A stretch of DNA of 40,621 bases, taken from an uncultured Bacilli bacterium. Its GTDB lineage: Bacteria > Bacillota_I > Bacilli_A > RF39 > UBA660. The notes under the pieces are model-generated. The model was given only the letters and a program-made list of their open reading frames with translations, did no database searches and was not told where the DNA came from. A program made the position numbers and the translations under genes. The stretch spans positions 1 to 40,621 of the forward strand of contig CANQWY010000008.1 of the NCBI GenBank assembly GCA_947627675.1, in the 5' to 3' direction. This document shows, one piece after another, positions 18,500-26,804 of the stretch. How positions within the stretch are numbered: position 1 is the stretch's first letter; every line of letters begins with the position of its first letter.

Positions 18500-18989
18500 A
18501 AGATTAAAACAAGTCCCGTTCTGTCCCACCTGTGATAGTATTATGGTATTGTGGAATTAGTACAAGAACTAATACACATGATGTGAACCCTTTTTATTCT
18601 TAAAAACACTACTTAATTAGTAGTGTACTGATGGTATATCGCCTTGTTGCGAGGTCAAGTGATAGCAATATCGAGAACATATGCAACCAACGGGAAGTTT
18701 TATATCGTTAGTACAGTGCCAATTAAGGCACGGTGTAAATCTTTGTTTTTCATTATTCACACAAAATGAAGTACTGATTTAATTATCAGTACACTGGGTA
18801 ATATGAATGTTTGCAATTATATAGGTGGCTGTGCTCCAAAAGGATTAAATCCGATAGTGAGGTCAAGCCTAGTGTCCTACCTATCTAGGAATAGTTGAAA
18901 GTTATATTATCTGGTGTAGTGCTAATTAATAGCGCTATTGGGGATTGTTGTATAGCAGTCGGATAGAACTAGAGATAGTTCTATTTTTT
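18500..18989 (+). ncRNA. Large structured non-coding RNA candidate A (GOLLD/ROOL-type class not assignable by eye)
   Basis: ~0.5 kb ORF-free stretch with many perfect hairpins (ACACTACTTAATTAGTAGTGT, GTGCCAATTAAGGCAC, GTACTGATTTAATTATCAGTAC), ending in a strong rho-independent terminator; shares motifs with 24936-25229. Confidence 0.65.
18963..18989 (+). terminator. Rho-independent terminator of ncRNA candidate A
   Basis: ATAGAACTA-GAGA-TAGTTCTATTTTTT. Confidence 0.85.
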
Positions 18990-19003
18990 GTAGGTGATAG
19001 TTT

Positions 19004-19168
19004 ATGAAAGAAATAACGATAAGCCAAATAACAGAATATATAAGTAAATTTGTAGATTATATAAATAACTTTATTGAAGATAGCAGAGAAAAAGCCTTTT
19101 CTATTCAAAAATTAGAAGAAGCTGTATTTTGGCTAACTTATTTAGATGAAGAAAATAAAGAGGTTTAG
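19004..19168 (+). CDS. Small protein resembling the Acb2/Tad1 hairpin cyclic-nucleotide sponge family
   Basis: MKEITISQITEYISKFVDYINNFIEDSREKAFSIQKLEEAVFWLTYLDEENKEV; E-R/K-x-LEEAxxWL signature; absent from the ORF track. Confidence 0.5.
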   Translation: MKEITISQITEYISKFVDYINNFIEDSREKAFSIQKLEEAVFWLTYLDEENKEV

Positions 19169-19172
19169 AGAA

Positions 19173-19463
19173 ATGGAAGAAATAACAAATTGTATCAATT
19201 GTGGTGCGCCACTTAAGTATGGGGAAAACGAGTATGAAAATTTGGCAAAATGTTCATATTGCGGTACTGAATATCATATTGACCGATTAGGAAAAATTGA
19301 AGAATATAAAGTGAATCTTATGATTAATGGGGAAATACATAAATTTTATCTATCAGAATTTAAGTTACACCATATATCAGGAGATTGTTATAGGGACTTA
19401 AACGGTAGATTAGTTACAAATAAAGTAAAGGAAAAAAGGGAAATAACAATGATTGAATATTAA
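19173..19463 (+). CDS. Zinc-ribbon protein
   Basis: CINCGAPLKYGENEYENLAKCSYCGTEY. Confidence 0.65.
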   Translation: MEEITNCINCGAPLKYGENEYENLAKCSYCGTEYHIDRLGKIEEYKVNLMINGEIHKFYLSEFKLHHISGDCYRDLNGRLVTNKVKEKREITMIEY

Positions 19464-19479
19464 TCATTATTTTTTATAT

Positions 19480-19555
19480 CGCAGGGTAGAGCAGTTGGTA
19501 GCTTACAAGTGTCGTTAACTTGTGGTCGTAGGTTCAAGTCCTACCCCTGCAACCA
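19480..19555 (+). tRNA. Initiator-like tRNA with CGU anticodon (reads ACG)
   Basis: 76 nt, canonical numbering: acceptor 2-7/66-71 paired with a C1xA72 mismatch, D-stem GAGC/GCTT with A11-U24, anticodon stem CAAGT/ACTTG with loop GTCGTTA, T-arm GTAGG-TTCAAGT-CCTAC, encoded CCA. Confidence 0.92.
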
Positions 19556-19580
19556 ATTAAGATAAATAGGAGGAGATAAA

Positions 19581-19793
19581 ACGAATTTAGATAAAATGAT
19601 AAAGGTAAAGTTATTAACATTAAGTTCTAAATATGATATATCTCTGATAGAAATACAAAAACCTAAAGATGGTAAAATAAGCAGAGTATTTAATTTTAAT
19701 TATAGATTAAAAGATGCTCCGAAGTTAGATAATATTTGTAAAATATTTTATAACAAGAGAGACTTAGTGAGTTGGTTATTATGCCTAGATTAA
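19581..19793 (+). CDS. Small pre-terminase protein, ACG start
   Basis: AGGAGG-7 nt-ACG AAT TTA GAT AAA ATG...; the in-frame ATG at 19596 lies 22 nt from the SD. Confidence 0.65.
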   Translation, partial: TNLDKMIKVKLLTLSSKYDISLIEIQKPKDGKISRVFNFNYRLKDAPKLDNICKIFYNKRDLVSWLLCLD

Positions 19794-21415
19794 CTGATAA
19801 GCAGAGAAAAGAGATAATTGCCGAGTATGTTGACTGTCAAAGTTACAACAAAGTTGCTAAAAAACATAAAATATCTGCTACTACTGTTAAAAAATGGGTA
19901 TTAAAAGATGTTGATAGTGTAAAAAAGTGCGAACAAAAAAAAGAAGAGAATACACAATCAATGCTATCAATGATAGAACAAACCAATAACAAGCGACTTA
20001 CTGTTATTTCTAAATTAGTTGATGCAATTGATTCAAAAATTGATAAAGTAGACCAATTTACAAATGTAAAAGATTTAGCTAGTGCATATGGAGTACTTAT
20101 AGATAAAGAGTTAAAGTTTGCCGAAATGCAAAATATTAAAAAGAATGCTGATGGGCAAAATGTTTCTTTACCTGCTAAGGATATTGGAAAATCATTTGTA
20201 GATTTAAACAGATGGATAGATGATAGAAGATATCTTGAATACTGGTTAGAGGGTGGACGTGCTTCTATAAAATCATCTTTTGCTAGCGAAAAAGGGATAG
20301 AAATTTTAGAAAATAATCCTAATATGTGTGCTATTTGTATTCGTAAAGTGGGAAACACCTTAAAGGATTCTATATATAGTCAAATGTTATGGGGAATAGA
20401 TAAGTTGTCTGAGACTTATCCTGATATTAGAGAACGATGGATAGCAACAAAAAGTCCATTAGAAATAAAAAATAAAGACACTGGACAAATAATTTATTTT
20501 AGAGGTGCAGACGACCCAGGGAAGATAAAATCAATAAAACCACCTAAAGACAAATATATCGGATTAATAATTTATGAAGAGTTTGACCAAATGAATGGAA
20601 TGAATGAAGTGCGAAAAATAGATCAATCAGTAATTCGTGGTGGTAATGATTTCATAGTGTTTAGATTATATAATACACCTAAATCTAACAATCACTTTGT
20701 CAATAAAGAAAAATTATTACCTAAATCCAATAGACTTGTGCATAAAAGCACTTATTTAGATGTGCCAGTTGAATGGTTGGGGCAACCTTTTATAGATGAA
20801 GCAGAATTTATAAAAAGTACCAACTATAAAATATATGTTAATGAATATTTAGGTGAGGCAACTGGAGACGGTGGTAATGTATTTGAAAATGTAGAATTAA
20901 GAGAAATAACTGATGAAGAGATAAAGAACTTTGATTATTTATATCAAGGCATGGATTTTGGGTGGTATCCCGACCCACTTGCTTGGGTAAAGATGTGTTA
21001 TCAATCAAACAAATTAACATTGTACATTTTCAATGAATTTGTAGTTAATAAAATGAGTAATGCAGATGTTTGGAAATATTTAAAAGAGAATAAAGGTGTT
21101 AAAGAAGAAGACCTAATAACTGCTGACAGTGCAGAGCCTAAATCAATAGGTGATTTTCAAAGTTATGGCTCATTGATGAGAGGTGCTAAAAAAGGTCCTG
21201 ATAGTGTGGAATATTCAATGAAATGGTTATCTGGTTTAGTTAAGATAGTTATAGATCCAAAAAGATGCCCTAAATGTGCCGAGGAATTTACAACATATGA
21301 ATATGAACAAGATAAAGACGGCAATTATATAAGTGGTTATGTTGATAAAGACAATCACTGCATAGATGCTGTAAGGTATGGTTTAAATCCTATATGGAGA
21401 AAGAAAGGAGAATAA
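19781..21415 (+). CDS. Terminase: small-subunit HTH region fused to the large subunit
   Basis: N-terminal YNKVAKKHKISATTVKKWVL HTH; then EGGRASIKSSF Walker A, GLIIYEEFDQM Walker B, YQGMDFGWYPDPLAWVK nuclease domain. Confidence 0.9.
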   Translation: MPRLTDKQRKEIIAEYVDCQSYNKVAKKHKISATTVKKWVLKDVDSVKKCEQKKEENTQSMLSMIEQTNNKRLTVISKLVDAIDSKIDKVDQFTNVKDLASAYGVLIDKELKFAEMQNIKKNADGQNVSLPAKDIGKSFVDLNRWIDDRRYLEYWLEGGRASIKSSFASEKGIEILENNPNMCAICIRKVGNTLKDSIYSQMLWGIDKLSETYPDIRERWIATKSPLEIKNKDTGQIIYFRGADDPGKIKSIKPPKDKYIGLIIYEEFDQMNGMNEVRKIDQSVIRGGNDFIVFRLYNTPKSNNHFVNKEKLLPKSNRLVHKSTYLDVPVEWLGQPFIDEAEFIKSTNYKIYVNEYLGEATGDGGNVFENVELREITDEEIKNFDYLYQGMDFGWYPDPLAWVKMCYQSNKLTLYIFNEFVVNKMSNADVWKYLKENKGVKEEDLITADSAEPKSIGDFQSYGSLMRGAKKGPDSVEYSMKWLSGLVKIVIDPKRCPKCAEEFTTYEYEQDKDGNYISGYVDKDNHCIDAVRYGLNPIWRKKGE

Positions 21416-21416
21416 A

Positions 21417-22715
21417 ACGTTTAAATTATTTTGGAGTAAAATTCTTGCTTTGTTTGGCAAAAAGCAGAACAATGATGAATTATTAATTGATGCAAACGAA
21501 AAATTTACAATAGATTATGAAAATACCAGAGATATTAATTTTACATCTATATTTTCCAACAAATTAGCAAATTATGTGGTAAATGATTCTAATATAGATT
21601 TAACAGGGGATGATAAAAGATCAGAACTGTTAAAAAAGATATTAAAAAAGTTAAGAAAGAAATTAAAAAAAGTAGTATGTCGAGAGTTAGGAACAGGCGG
21701 TGTTCTTGTTATTCCATATGTCACTAATAACAATATTTATTACAATATAGTTTCACAAAATAGATTGTGCATAAATAAAAAAATAGGTGACGATATAGTA
21801 GACTGTACTATAATGGCAGAGCATGTTGTAAAAAGCAAAAACCATTATTATAGATGGGCAGATTATACTTTGAACGATGGTACATTGTATGTTAAGTATA
21901 GGGCTACATTGGATGGTGACCCAGTACCTCTTTCAACAATTAATGAATGGGCAAACATAGAAGATATGGTTATACCTAACGTTGAAAAAATGCTATTCGC
22001 TTATATAAAGTCTCCAATAGATAATAGACACGAGAATGATGACTACGGAGTGCCTATAACTTATGGTTGCGATAAGCAAATTATGGAGATTAAAGATACA
22101 TTAAATCAAATATTGAGAGAATATAAACTTAAAGAGGCATTTGTAGGAGCAGATGTAACAATGTTTAAGGGTGATGATGCACTACCTACTAATGGCTTAT
22201 ATAAAAAAGTTAATTCTGGGGAAGATGACTTTTGGGAAGTATTTGATCCAGCATTTAGGGATACATCTTACTATAATAAGTTGATGAATCAATGCGCCTT
22301 ATTAGAAAAGCAAATAGGTACAAGTAGAGGAATTATTACAGAGCCATTATCAACATATCAAAATACAGATGAGACAAGGCGCTCATTATACGACACATTT
22401 AGTATAGTTGATGATATACGAGACGGAATAGTCGATGGGTTAGAAGATTTTATATATGCATGTAATGTTTTAGCAAATTATTATAATTTAACACCAATGG
22501 GAAAATATGAGATAAAAATAGATTGGGATTATTCGTATATTGAGGATAGCTCTGCGAATTATAATCAATTAGTTAGTGGTGTTAATCAGGGTGTTATAAA
22601 GAAATCTGAATTAAGACAATTTATTAAACCTGAAGAAACTTTAGAACAGGCGCAAGCAGTAATAGATGAAATAAAAAAAGAGAGCCCAACTACAAAGGAT
22701 TTATTAGGAGATTGA
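21417..22715 (+). CDS. Portal protein, ACG start
   Basis: AAGGAG-6 nt-ACG TTT AAA TTA TTT TGG AGT AAA... (FKLFWSKILALFGKKQ); no in-frame ATG for >100 codons. SPP1/phi29-type portal content, e.g. IGTSRGIITEPLSTYQNTDETRRSLYDT. Confidence 0.85.
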   Translation, partial: TFKLFWSKILALFGKKQNNDELLIDANEKFTIDYENTRDINFTSIFSNKLANYVVNDSNIDLTGDDKRSELLKKILKKLRKKLKKVVCRELGTGGVLVIPYVTNNNIYYNIVSQNRLCINKKIGDDIVDCTIMAEHVVKSKNHYYRWADYTLNDGTLYVKYRATLDGDPVPLSTINEWANIEDMVIPNVEKMLFAYIKSPIDNRHENDDYGVPITYGCDKQIMEIKDTLNQILREYKLKEAFVGADVTMFKGDDALPTNGLYKKVNSGEDDFWEVFDPAFRDTSYYNKLMNQCALLEKQIGTSRGIITEPLSTYQNTDETRRSLYDTFSIVDDIRDGIVDGLEDFIYACNVLANYYNLTPMGKYEIKIDWDYSYIEDSSANYNQLVSGVNQGVIKKSELRQFIKPEETLEQAQAVIDEIKKESPTTKDLLGD

Positions 22716-22718
22716 TAT

Positions 22719-22958
22719 ATGAAATTGGAAATAAAAACAGATAAGGATGGGGTTTGTGAATATTTTAAATTAGATGGTAAAAAATTTGGACAAGGTATAA
22801 TGGGGTATGAAATACATCACAATGCAGGGGAAAAACCTGTTGTTATTTTAAAAGTAAGTGCTGATGAATTTATTTTAGATAGTGAAAATAATAAACTTTA
22901 TTTAGATAAATTGAAGGAAAAAAGTTTATTAAAAAAAATCTTAAAGAATATAAGGTAA
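22719..22958 (+). CDS. Hypothetical protein
   Basis: ORF with RBS between portal and minor capsid genes. Confidence 0.55.
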   Translation: MKLEIKTDKDGVCEYFKLDGKKFGQGIMGYEIHHNAGEKPVVILKVSADEFILDSENNKLYLDKLKEKSLLKKILKNIR

Positions 22959-22960
22959 AT

Positions 22961-24700
22961 ATGTTGAGTGAAGAAGCGCTAGAGAGATTATCAGAAAGAC
23001 TTGTAGATAGAATAGAAGAGTTAAACCTATTCATGATTAATAAACTAGGTGAACAAATAATGAGAATTGGTACATTAACGCCTACACAGTTAAGAGAGAT
23101 ATTCCAATCAGTCAAATATGGTAATGATCTTAATGAGATAATAAGTAAAATTGCTGAAATAACAAATAAGAATGTAGCAGATATATATAATATATTTGAA
23201 GAGGTTGCTAAGAAAAATCAGATATTTGCTAAACAGTTTTATGATTATAAAAAAATATCATTTATACCTTATGATAGCAATGTTGAATTAAAAAGTATGG
23301 TAAATGCTTTAGCTAAAGTTACTGCCGATAAATTCAATAATATAGCTCAAACTTCAGCTTATGCAATTTTAAATAGTAAAGGCGATTTAGAGTATACCAA
23401 ATTAAGTGAGGTATATCAAAAACTTACGGATGAAGCAATTTTAAATGTATCTACAGGAAGAGAAACATTTGAGCAAGCAATGAAAAACACTATGAAAGAA
23501 TTAACTTCAAGAGGCATTCAGGATGTAAATTATGCAACGGGCTATCATAGAAGATTAGATAGTTCTGTAAGAATGAATATGAATGATGGTATAAAAAATT
23601 TAACGAATGAACTTCAAAGAAAATTTGGAGAAGAATTTGGTGCCAATGGCGTAGAAGTAGTTCATCATATATATCCGGCTCCTGATCACTCAAGTAAAGA
23701 AAAAGAAGGTTGGTATGATATAGATGGTAAGCAATTTACTAATGAAGAATTTAAGAAAGTAAATGATAGTTTAAATAGGCAAGTAAGCGATATGAATTGC
23801 AAACATTTAACAGTACCCATTATTCTTGGGATCAGTGAACCTTTATATAGTGAAGATCAACTAAAAGCTGATAAAGAAGCCAATTTAAAAGGATTCGAAT
23901 TTGAAGGTAATCATTATACTATGTATGAGGGAACACAATTACAAAGGCAAATAGAGACTAAAATAAGACAATATAAAGATAGACAAATAGGTGCAAAGGC
24001 AATTAATGATAAAGACGAAGTGTATCGTTGTCAAGAAAAACTAGACCAATTAACCCAAAAATATAAGAATTTATCTGATGTAAGTGGATTGCCTACAAAA
24101 GTAGATAGGTTAAGAGTTGATGGGTACAGAAAGGTTAATATTAATAAAAGTTTATATGATGATAGTTCTGATATAAGATATAAATATAGCACAAATGAGA
24201 TAATATCTAAAGCAAAAGACATAACAACTAATAACTTTTATGAAAAAACAAAAGGTGTAAAAATAGAAAGACTAAATGAGAATTATAGTTATTATCAACC
24301 TTATACAAATAAAATTTATTTGGGGAAAAAGGCCAATGAATATAGTTTAATACATGAATTAGGGCATAAATTGTCATTTAACTTTACAGAAGAAGAAAAA
24401 ATACAGTATAATAATATATTAAGGGAAAAATTTTCTTTTTATAAAAAATCAGATTTCAAAAAAATCGAAAGTAAAACAGGTAAATATTGGGTGCTAAAAA
24501 ATAGCGATGGATTTATAACCGAATATCAGAGTAGAATATATGATGGCTTTAGGTCATTTGTTAATGGTAAGCCAAATATTAAATATGCTTATGAATATAT
24601 ATCAGTTGGAATAGAATACTATTTTAAAAACCCAAGATTGTTAAAAAACACAGATAAAGAATTATATAATTTTATAGATAGGATGTTAAAAGATGAATAG
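22961..24700 (+). CDS. Phage minor capsid protein with C-terminal zincin-like domain
   Basis: Phage_min_cap2-type N-terminal region (MKELTSRGIQDVNYATGYHRRLDSSVRMN...HPAPDHS-like block) and C-terminal YSLIHELGHKLSF. Confidence 0.8.
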   Translation: MLSEEALERLSERLVDRIEELNLFMINKLGEQIMRIGTLTPTQLREIFQSVKYGNDLNEIISKIAEITNKNVADIYNIFEEVAKKNQIFAKQFYDYKKISFIPYDSNVELKSMVNALAKVTADKFNNIAQTSAYAILNSKGDLEYTKLSEVYQKLTDEAILNVSTGRETFEQAMKNTMKELTSRGIQDVNYATGYHRRLDSSVRMNMNDGIKNLTNELQRKFGEEFGANGVEVVHHIYPAPDHSSKEKEGWYDIDGKQFTNEEFKKVNDSLNRQVSDMNCKHLTVPIILGISEPLYSEDQLKADKEANLKGFEFEGNHYTMYEGTQLQRQIETKIRQYKDRQIGAKAINDKDEVYRCQEKLDQLTQKYKNLSDVSGLPTKVDRLRVDGYRKVNINKSLYDDSSDIRYKYSTNEIISKAKDITTNNFYEKTKGVKIERLNENYSYYQPYTNKIYLGKKANEYSLIHELGHKLSFNFTEEEKIQYNNILREKFSFYKKSDFKKIESKTGKYWVLKNSDGFITEYQSRIYDGFRSFVNGKPNIKYAYEYISVGIEYYFKNPRLLKNTDKELYNFIDRMLKDE

Positions 24701-24893
24701 AGAAGAATTATTGAAAATAAATGACAAAGAGTTGTTTGAAGAAGAATTAATAAAAATATCTAAAGACTATGAGAGCAACATAAAAAAATGGGATGAAGAT
24801 TTAATAGAACATTATTTAAAAATAGCAGATATAAGTCTAGAGCAATTTAAAAATAGTTTTGATGATAATTTTATTCCAGAAGATTATGAATAA
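24693..24893 (+). CDS. Small acidic protein downstream of the zincin fusion
   Basis: ORF overlapping the previous gene; Glu/Asp-rich. Confidence 0.55.
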   Translation: MNREELLKINDKELFEEELIKISKDYESNIKKWDEDLIEHYLKIADISLEQFKNSFDDNFIPEDYE

Positions 24894-24904
24894 AAAAATA
24901 AATA

Positions 24905-24933
24905 AAGCACTTAAGAAGTAAAGTGCTTTTATT
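24905..24933 (+). terminator. Terminator-like hairpin
   Basis: AAGCACTTAAGAAGTAAAGTGCTTTTATT. Confidence 0.5.
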
Positions 24934-24935
24934 AT

Positions 24936-25229
24936 GCACTACTTTATAGGTAGTGTGATGGTAGTATATATGAGCGGATAGGAACCTTATACTGTTTCTT
25001 GACGAAGAAACGCCAAGTGTACATATAAAGGCAAGTAGGGTGGAGTTATGAAAATTCCTATGGCAGTCGGGTGGAACTCCCCATCCGTCAGTAAAACAGT
25101 ATATTACTGTCACAGTGCTTATAAAATAGCACTATCACTCATCTACCAAGAGTAGATAGAGTCCTTGTGTCGTTAATAATTAAATGTTGACGATAACTGT
25201 TTTAAGTCGATAGAAGTATCGGCTTTTTT
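24936..25229 (+). ncRNA. Structured non-coding RNA candidate B, related to candidate A
   Basis: ORF-free; hairpins CACTACTTTATAGGTAGTG, GTTTCTTGACGAAGAAAC, ACAGTATATTACTGT, GTGCTTATAAAATAGCAC, ATCTACCAAGAGTAGAT; ends in a terminator; shares GCAGTCGGRTRGAACT and CACTAC...GTAGTGT...GATGGTA with candidate A. Confidence 0.65.
25204..25229 (+). terminator. Rho-independent terminator of ncRNA candidate B
   Basis: AAGTCGATA-GAAG-TATCGGCTTTTTT. Confidence 0.85.
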
Positions 25230-25315
25230 GGTGTGGCATAGCAACCGTAGGACTAGCAAATATCTAAAATTCTAGGAGGACACGACCTCTGAAAAAAGTG
25301 GAAGGAGAAGAAGAT

Positions 25316-25930
25316 ATGAAAGAATTTTTGGAAAGTTTAGAAATCGGAGAAGGTAAGGTAAAGTTAAGTAAAGATGAAATTAAATCTATTTTAACTGAAA
25401 GTGGAAAGATTGTTACTAATGAGACTCAAAAAGTAAAGGACTCATTTAATGATGAAATTAACACTTATAAAACTACTATTACTAAATTGGAAAATCAAAT
25501 TAAGGATATGCCAAGTTCTGATGATGTAACTAAACTTCAAAACGAGATTAAAGCATTAAAAGATGCCGAGACTCAAAGACTTGCCGATGAACAATCAAAA
25601 AGAGAAGATGAAGTATTAACATCTAATATTTTAAGTTCATTTGGTGACAAAAAATTTGCAAGTGATTATGCAAAGAATGGATTAATTGCTGATATCAAGT
25701 CTGAATTAAGTAAACCCGAAAATAAAGGAAAAGGAATAAGTGAAATAATGGAATACTTAACAAAAGATAAAGATGGAATTTTTGAAAATCCAAATAAGCC
25801 AAAAGATATGCCATCAATGGGAGATGTAACAACAGAAGTTACAAAAGAGGCATTTGACAAAATGGGTTATAGGGAAAGAATAAAATTCAAACAAGAAAAT
25901 CCAGAAAAATTTAAAGAATTTAATAATTAG
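25316..25930 (+). CDS. Capsid scaffold protein (DUF4355-like)
   Basis: Acidic coiled-coil MKEFLESLEIGEGKVKLSKDEIKSIL...; immediately upstream of the MCP; ATG 25316 after GGAGAAG. Confidence 0.8.
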   Translation: MKEFLESLEIGEGKVKLSKDEIKSILTESGKIVTNETQKVKDSFNDEINTYKTTITKLENQIKDMPSSDDVTKLQNEIKALKDAETQRLADEQSKREDEVLTSNILSSFGDKKFASDYAKNGLIADIKSELSKPENKGKGISEIMEYLTKDKDGIFENPNKPKDMPSMGDVTTEVTKEAFDKMGYRERIKFKQENPEKFKEFNN

Positions 25931-25946
25931 AAAGAAGGAAGAATTA

Positions 25947-26804
25947 ACGGAAAATTTAACAAAATTAGAAAACATGATTGACCCTGAGGTCATGGCACCA
26001 ATGATAAGTGCCAAATTAGAAAAGGCTATTGTAGAAACTCCATTTGTAAAGGTTGATACAACATTACAAGGACAGCCAGGAAGTACTGTTACAGTACCAA
26101 AATATAAATATATAGGAGATGCTGAGGATGTTGCAGAAGGTGTTGAAGCTGGTGTAACTAAATTAGAGACATCTAGTGAACAATACACAATAAAAAAGAC
26201 AATGAAAGCAGTAACATTATCTGATGAAGCAGTATTAAGTGGTTATGGTAATCCAGTAGGAGAAACTAATAATCAATTAGCACTTGCTATGCGTGCTAAA
26301 GTAAATACTGACATTATCAATGCTTTATTGACTGCATCATTAACTCACTCTGAAGAAGGGATTATTAGTTATGAAGGTATAGTAAGAGCAATTGATAAGT
26401 TTAATGAAGAAGTAAATACTGATAAGGTAATGTATGTTTCTCCAGCTCAAGTTACACAATTAAGACTTGACCCAAATTTCATTAGTGCAGACAAATATAA
26501 CAATGATGTTGTTATGACTGGTGAAATAGGTAAAATCGCTAATGCTAGAATTATACCTAGTAGAAAGATAGTTGCAAGTGGAAGTAAATTTAAATGTCCT
26601 ATTGTTCAATTAAACCCTGAACCAATGACAGATGATGATACTCCAGCAGTAACTGTATATTTAAAACGTGATATTAATGTTGAAACTGAGAGACATACAC
26701 TTTCAAGAACAACTGATATATCTGCTGATGAAAATTATATTGCTGCATTAACTGATGAGAGTAAAGTAGTAGTTGTTGAATTTGCAGAAACTGCTACACC
26801 CTAA
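25947..26804 (+). CDS. Major capsid protein, ACG start (unshifted form)
   Basis: AAGGA-7 nt-ACG GAA AAT TTA ACA AAA TTA GAA AAC ATG...; HK97-type content NMIDPEVMAPMISAKLEKAIVETPFVKVDTTLQGQPGSTVTVPKYKYIGDAEDVAEG. Confidence 0.9.
   Translation, partial: TENLTKLENMIDPEVMAPMISAKLEKAIVETPFVKVDTTLQGQPGSTVTVPKYKYIGDAEDVAEGVEAGVTKLETSSEQYTIKKTMKAVTLSDEAVLSGYGNPVGETNNQLALAMRAKVNTDIINALLTASLTHSEEGIISYEGIVRAIDKFNEEVNTDKVMYVSPAQVTQLRLDPNFISADKYNNDVVMTGEIGKIANARIIPSRKIVASGSKFKCPIVQLNPEPMTDDDTPAVTVYLKRDINVETERHTLSRTTDISADENYIAALTDESKVVVVEFAETATP

Noticed and set aside
19480-19555. tRNA-Asn (GUU anticodon) interpretation of the tRNA
   Set aside because: Canonical numbering with a perfect 5-bp anticodon stem places U33 before CGU; a GUU register would leave C at 33 and break the stem.
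25274-25284. AGGAGG-AC-ACG before the scaffold gene as an ACG start
   Set aside because: Spacing is 2 nt, -1 is C, and the frame is not that of the scaffold; ATG 25316 has its own SD.
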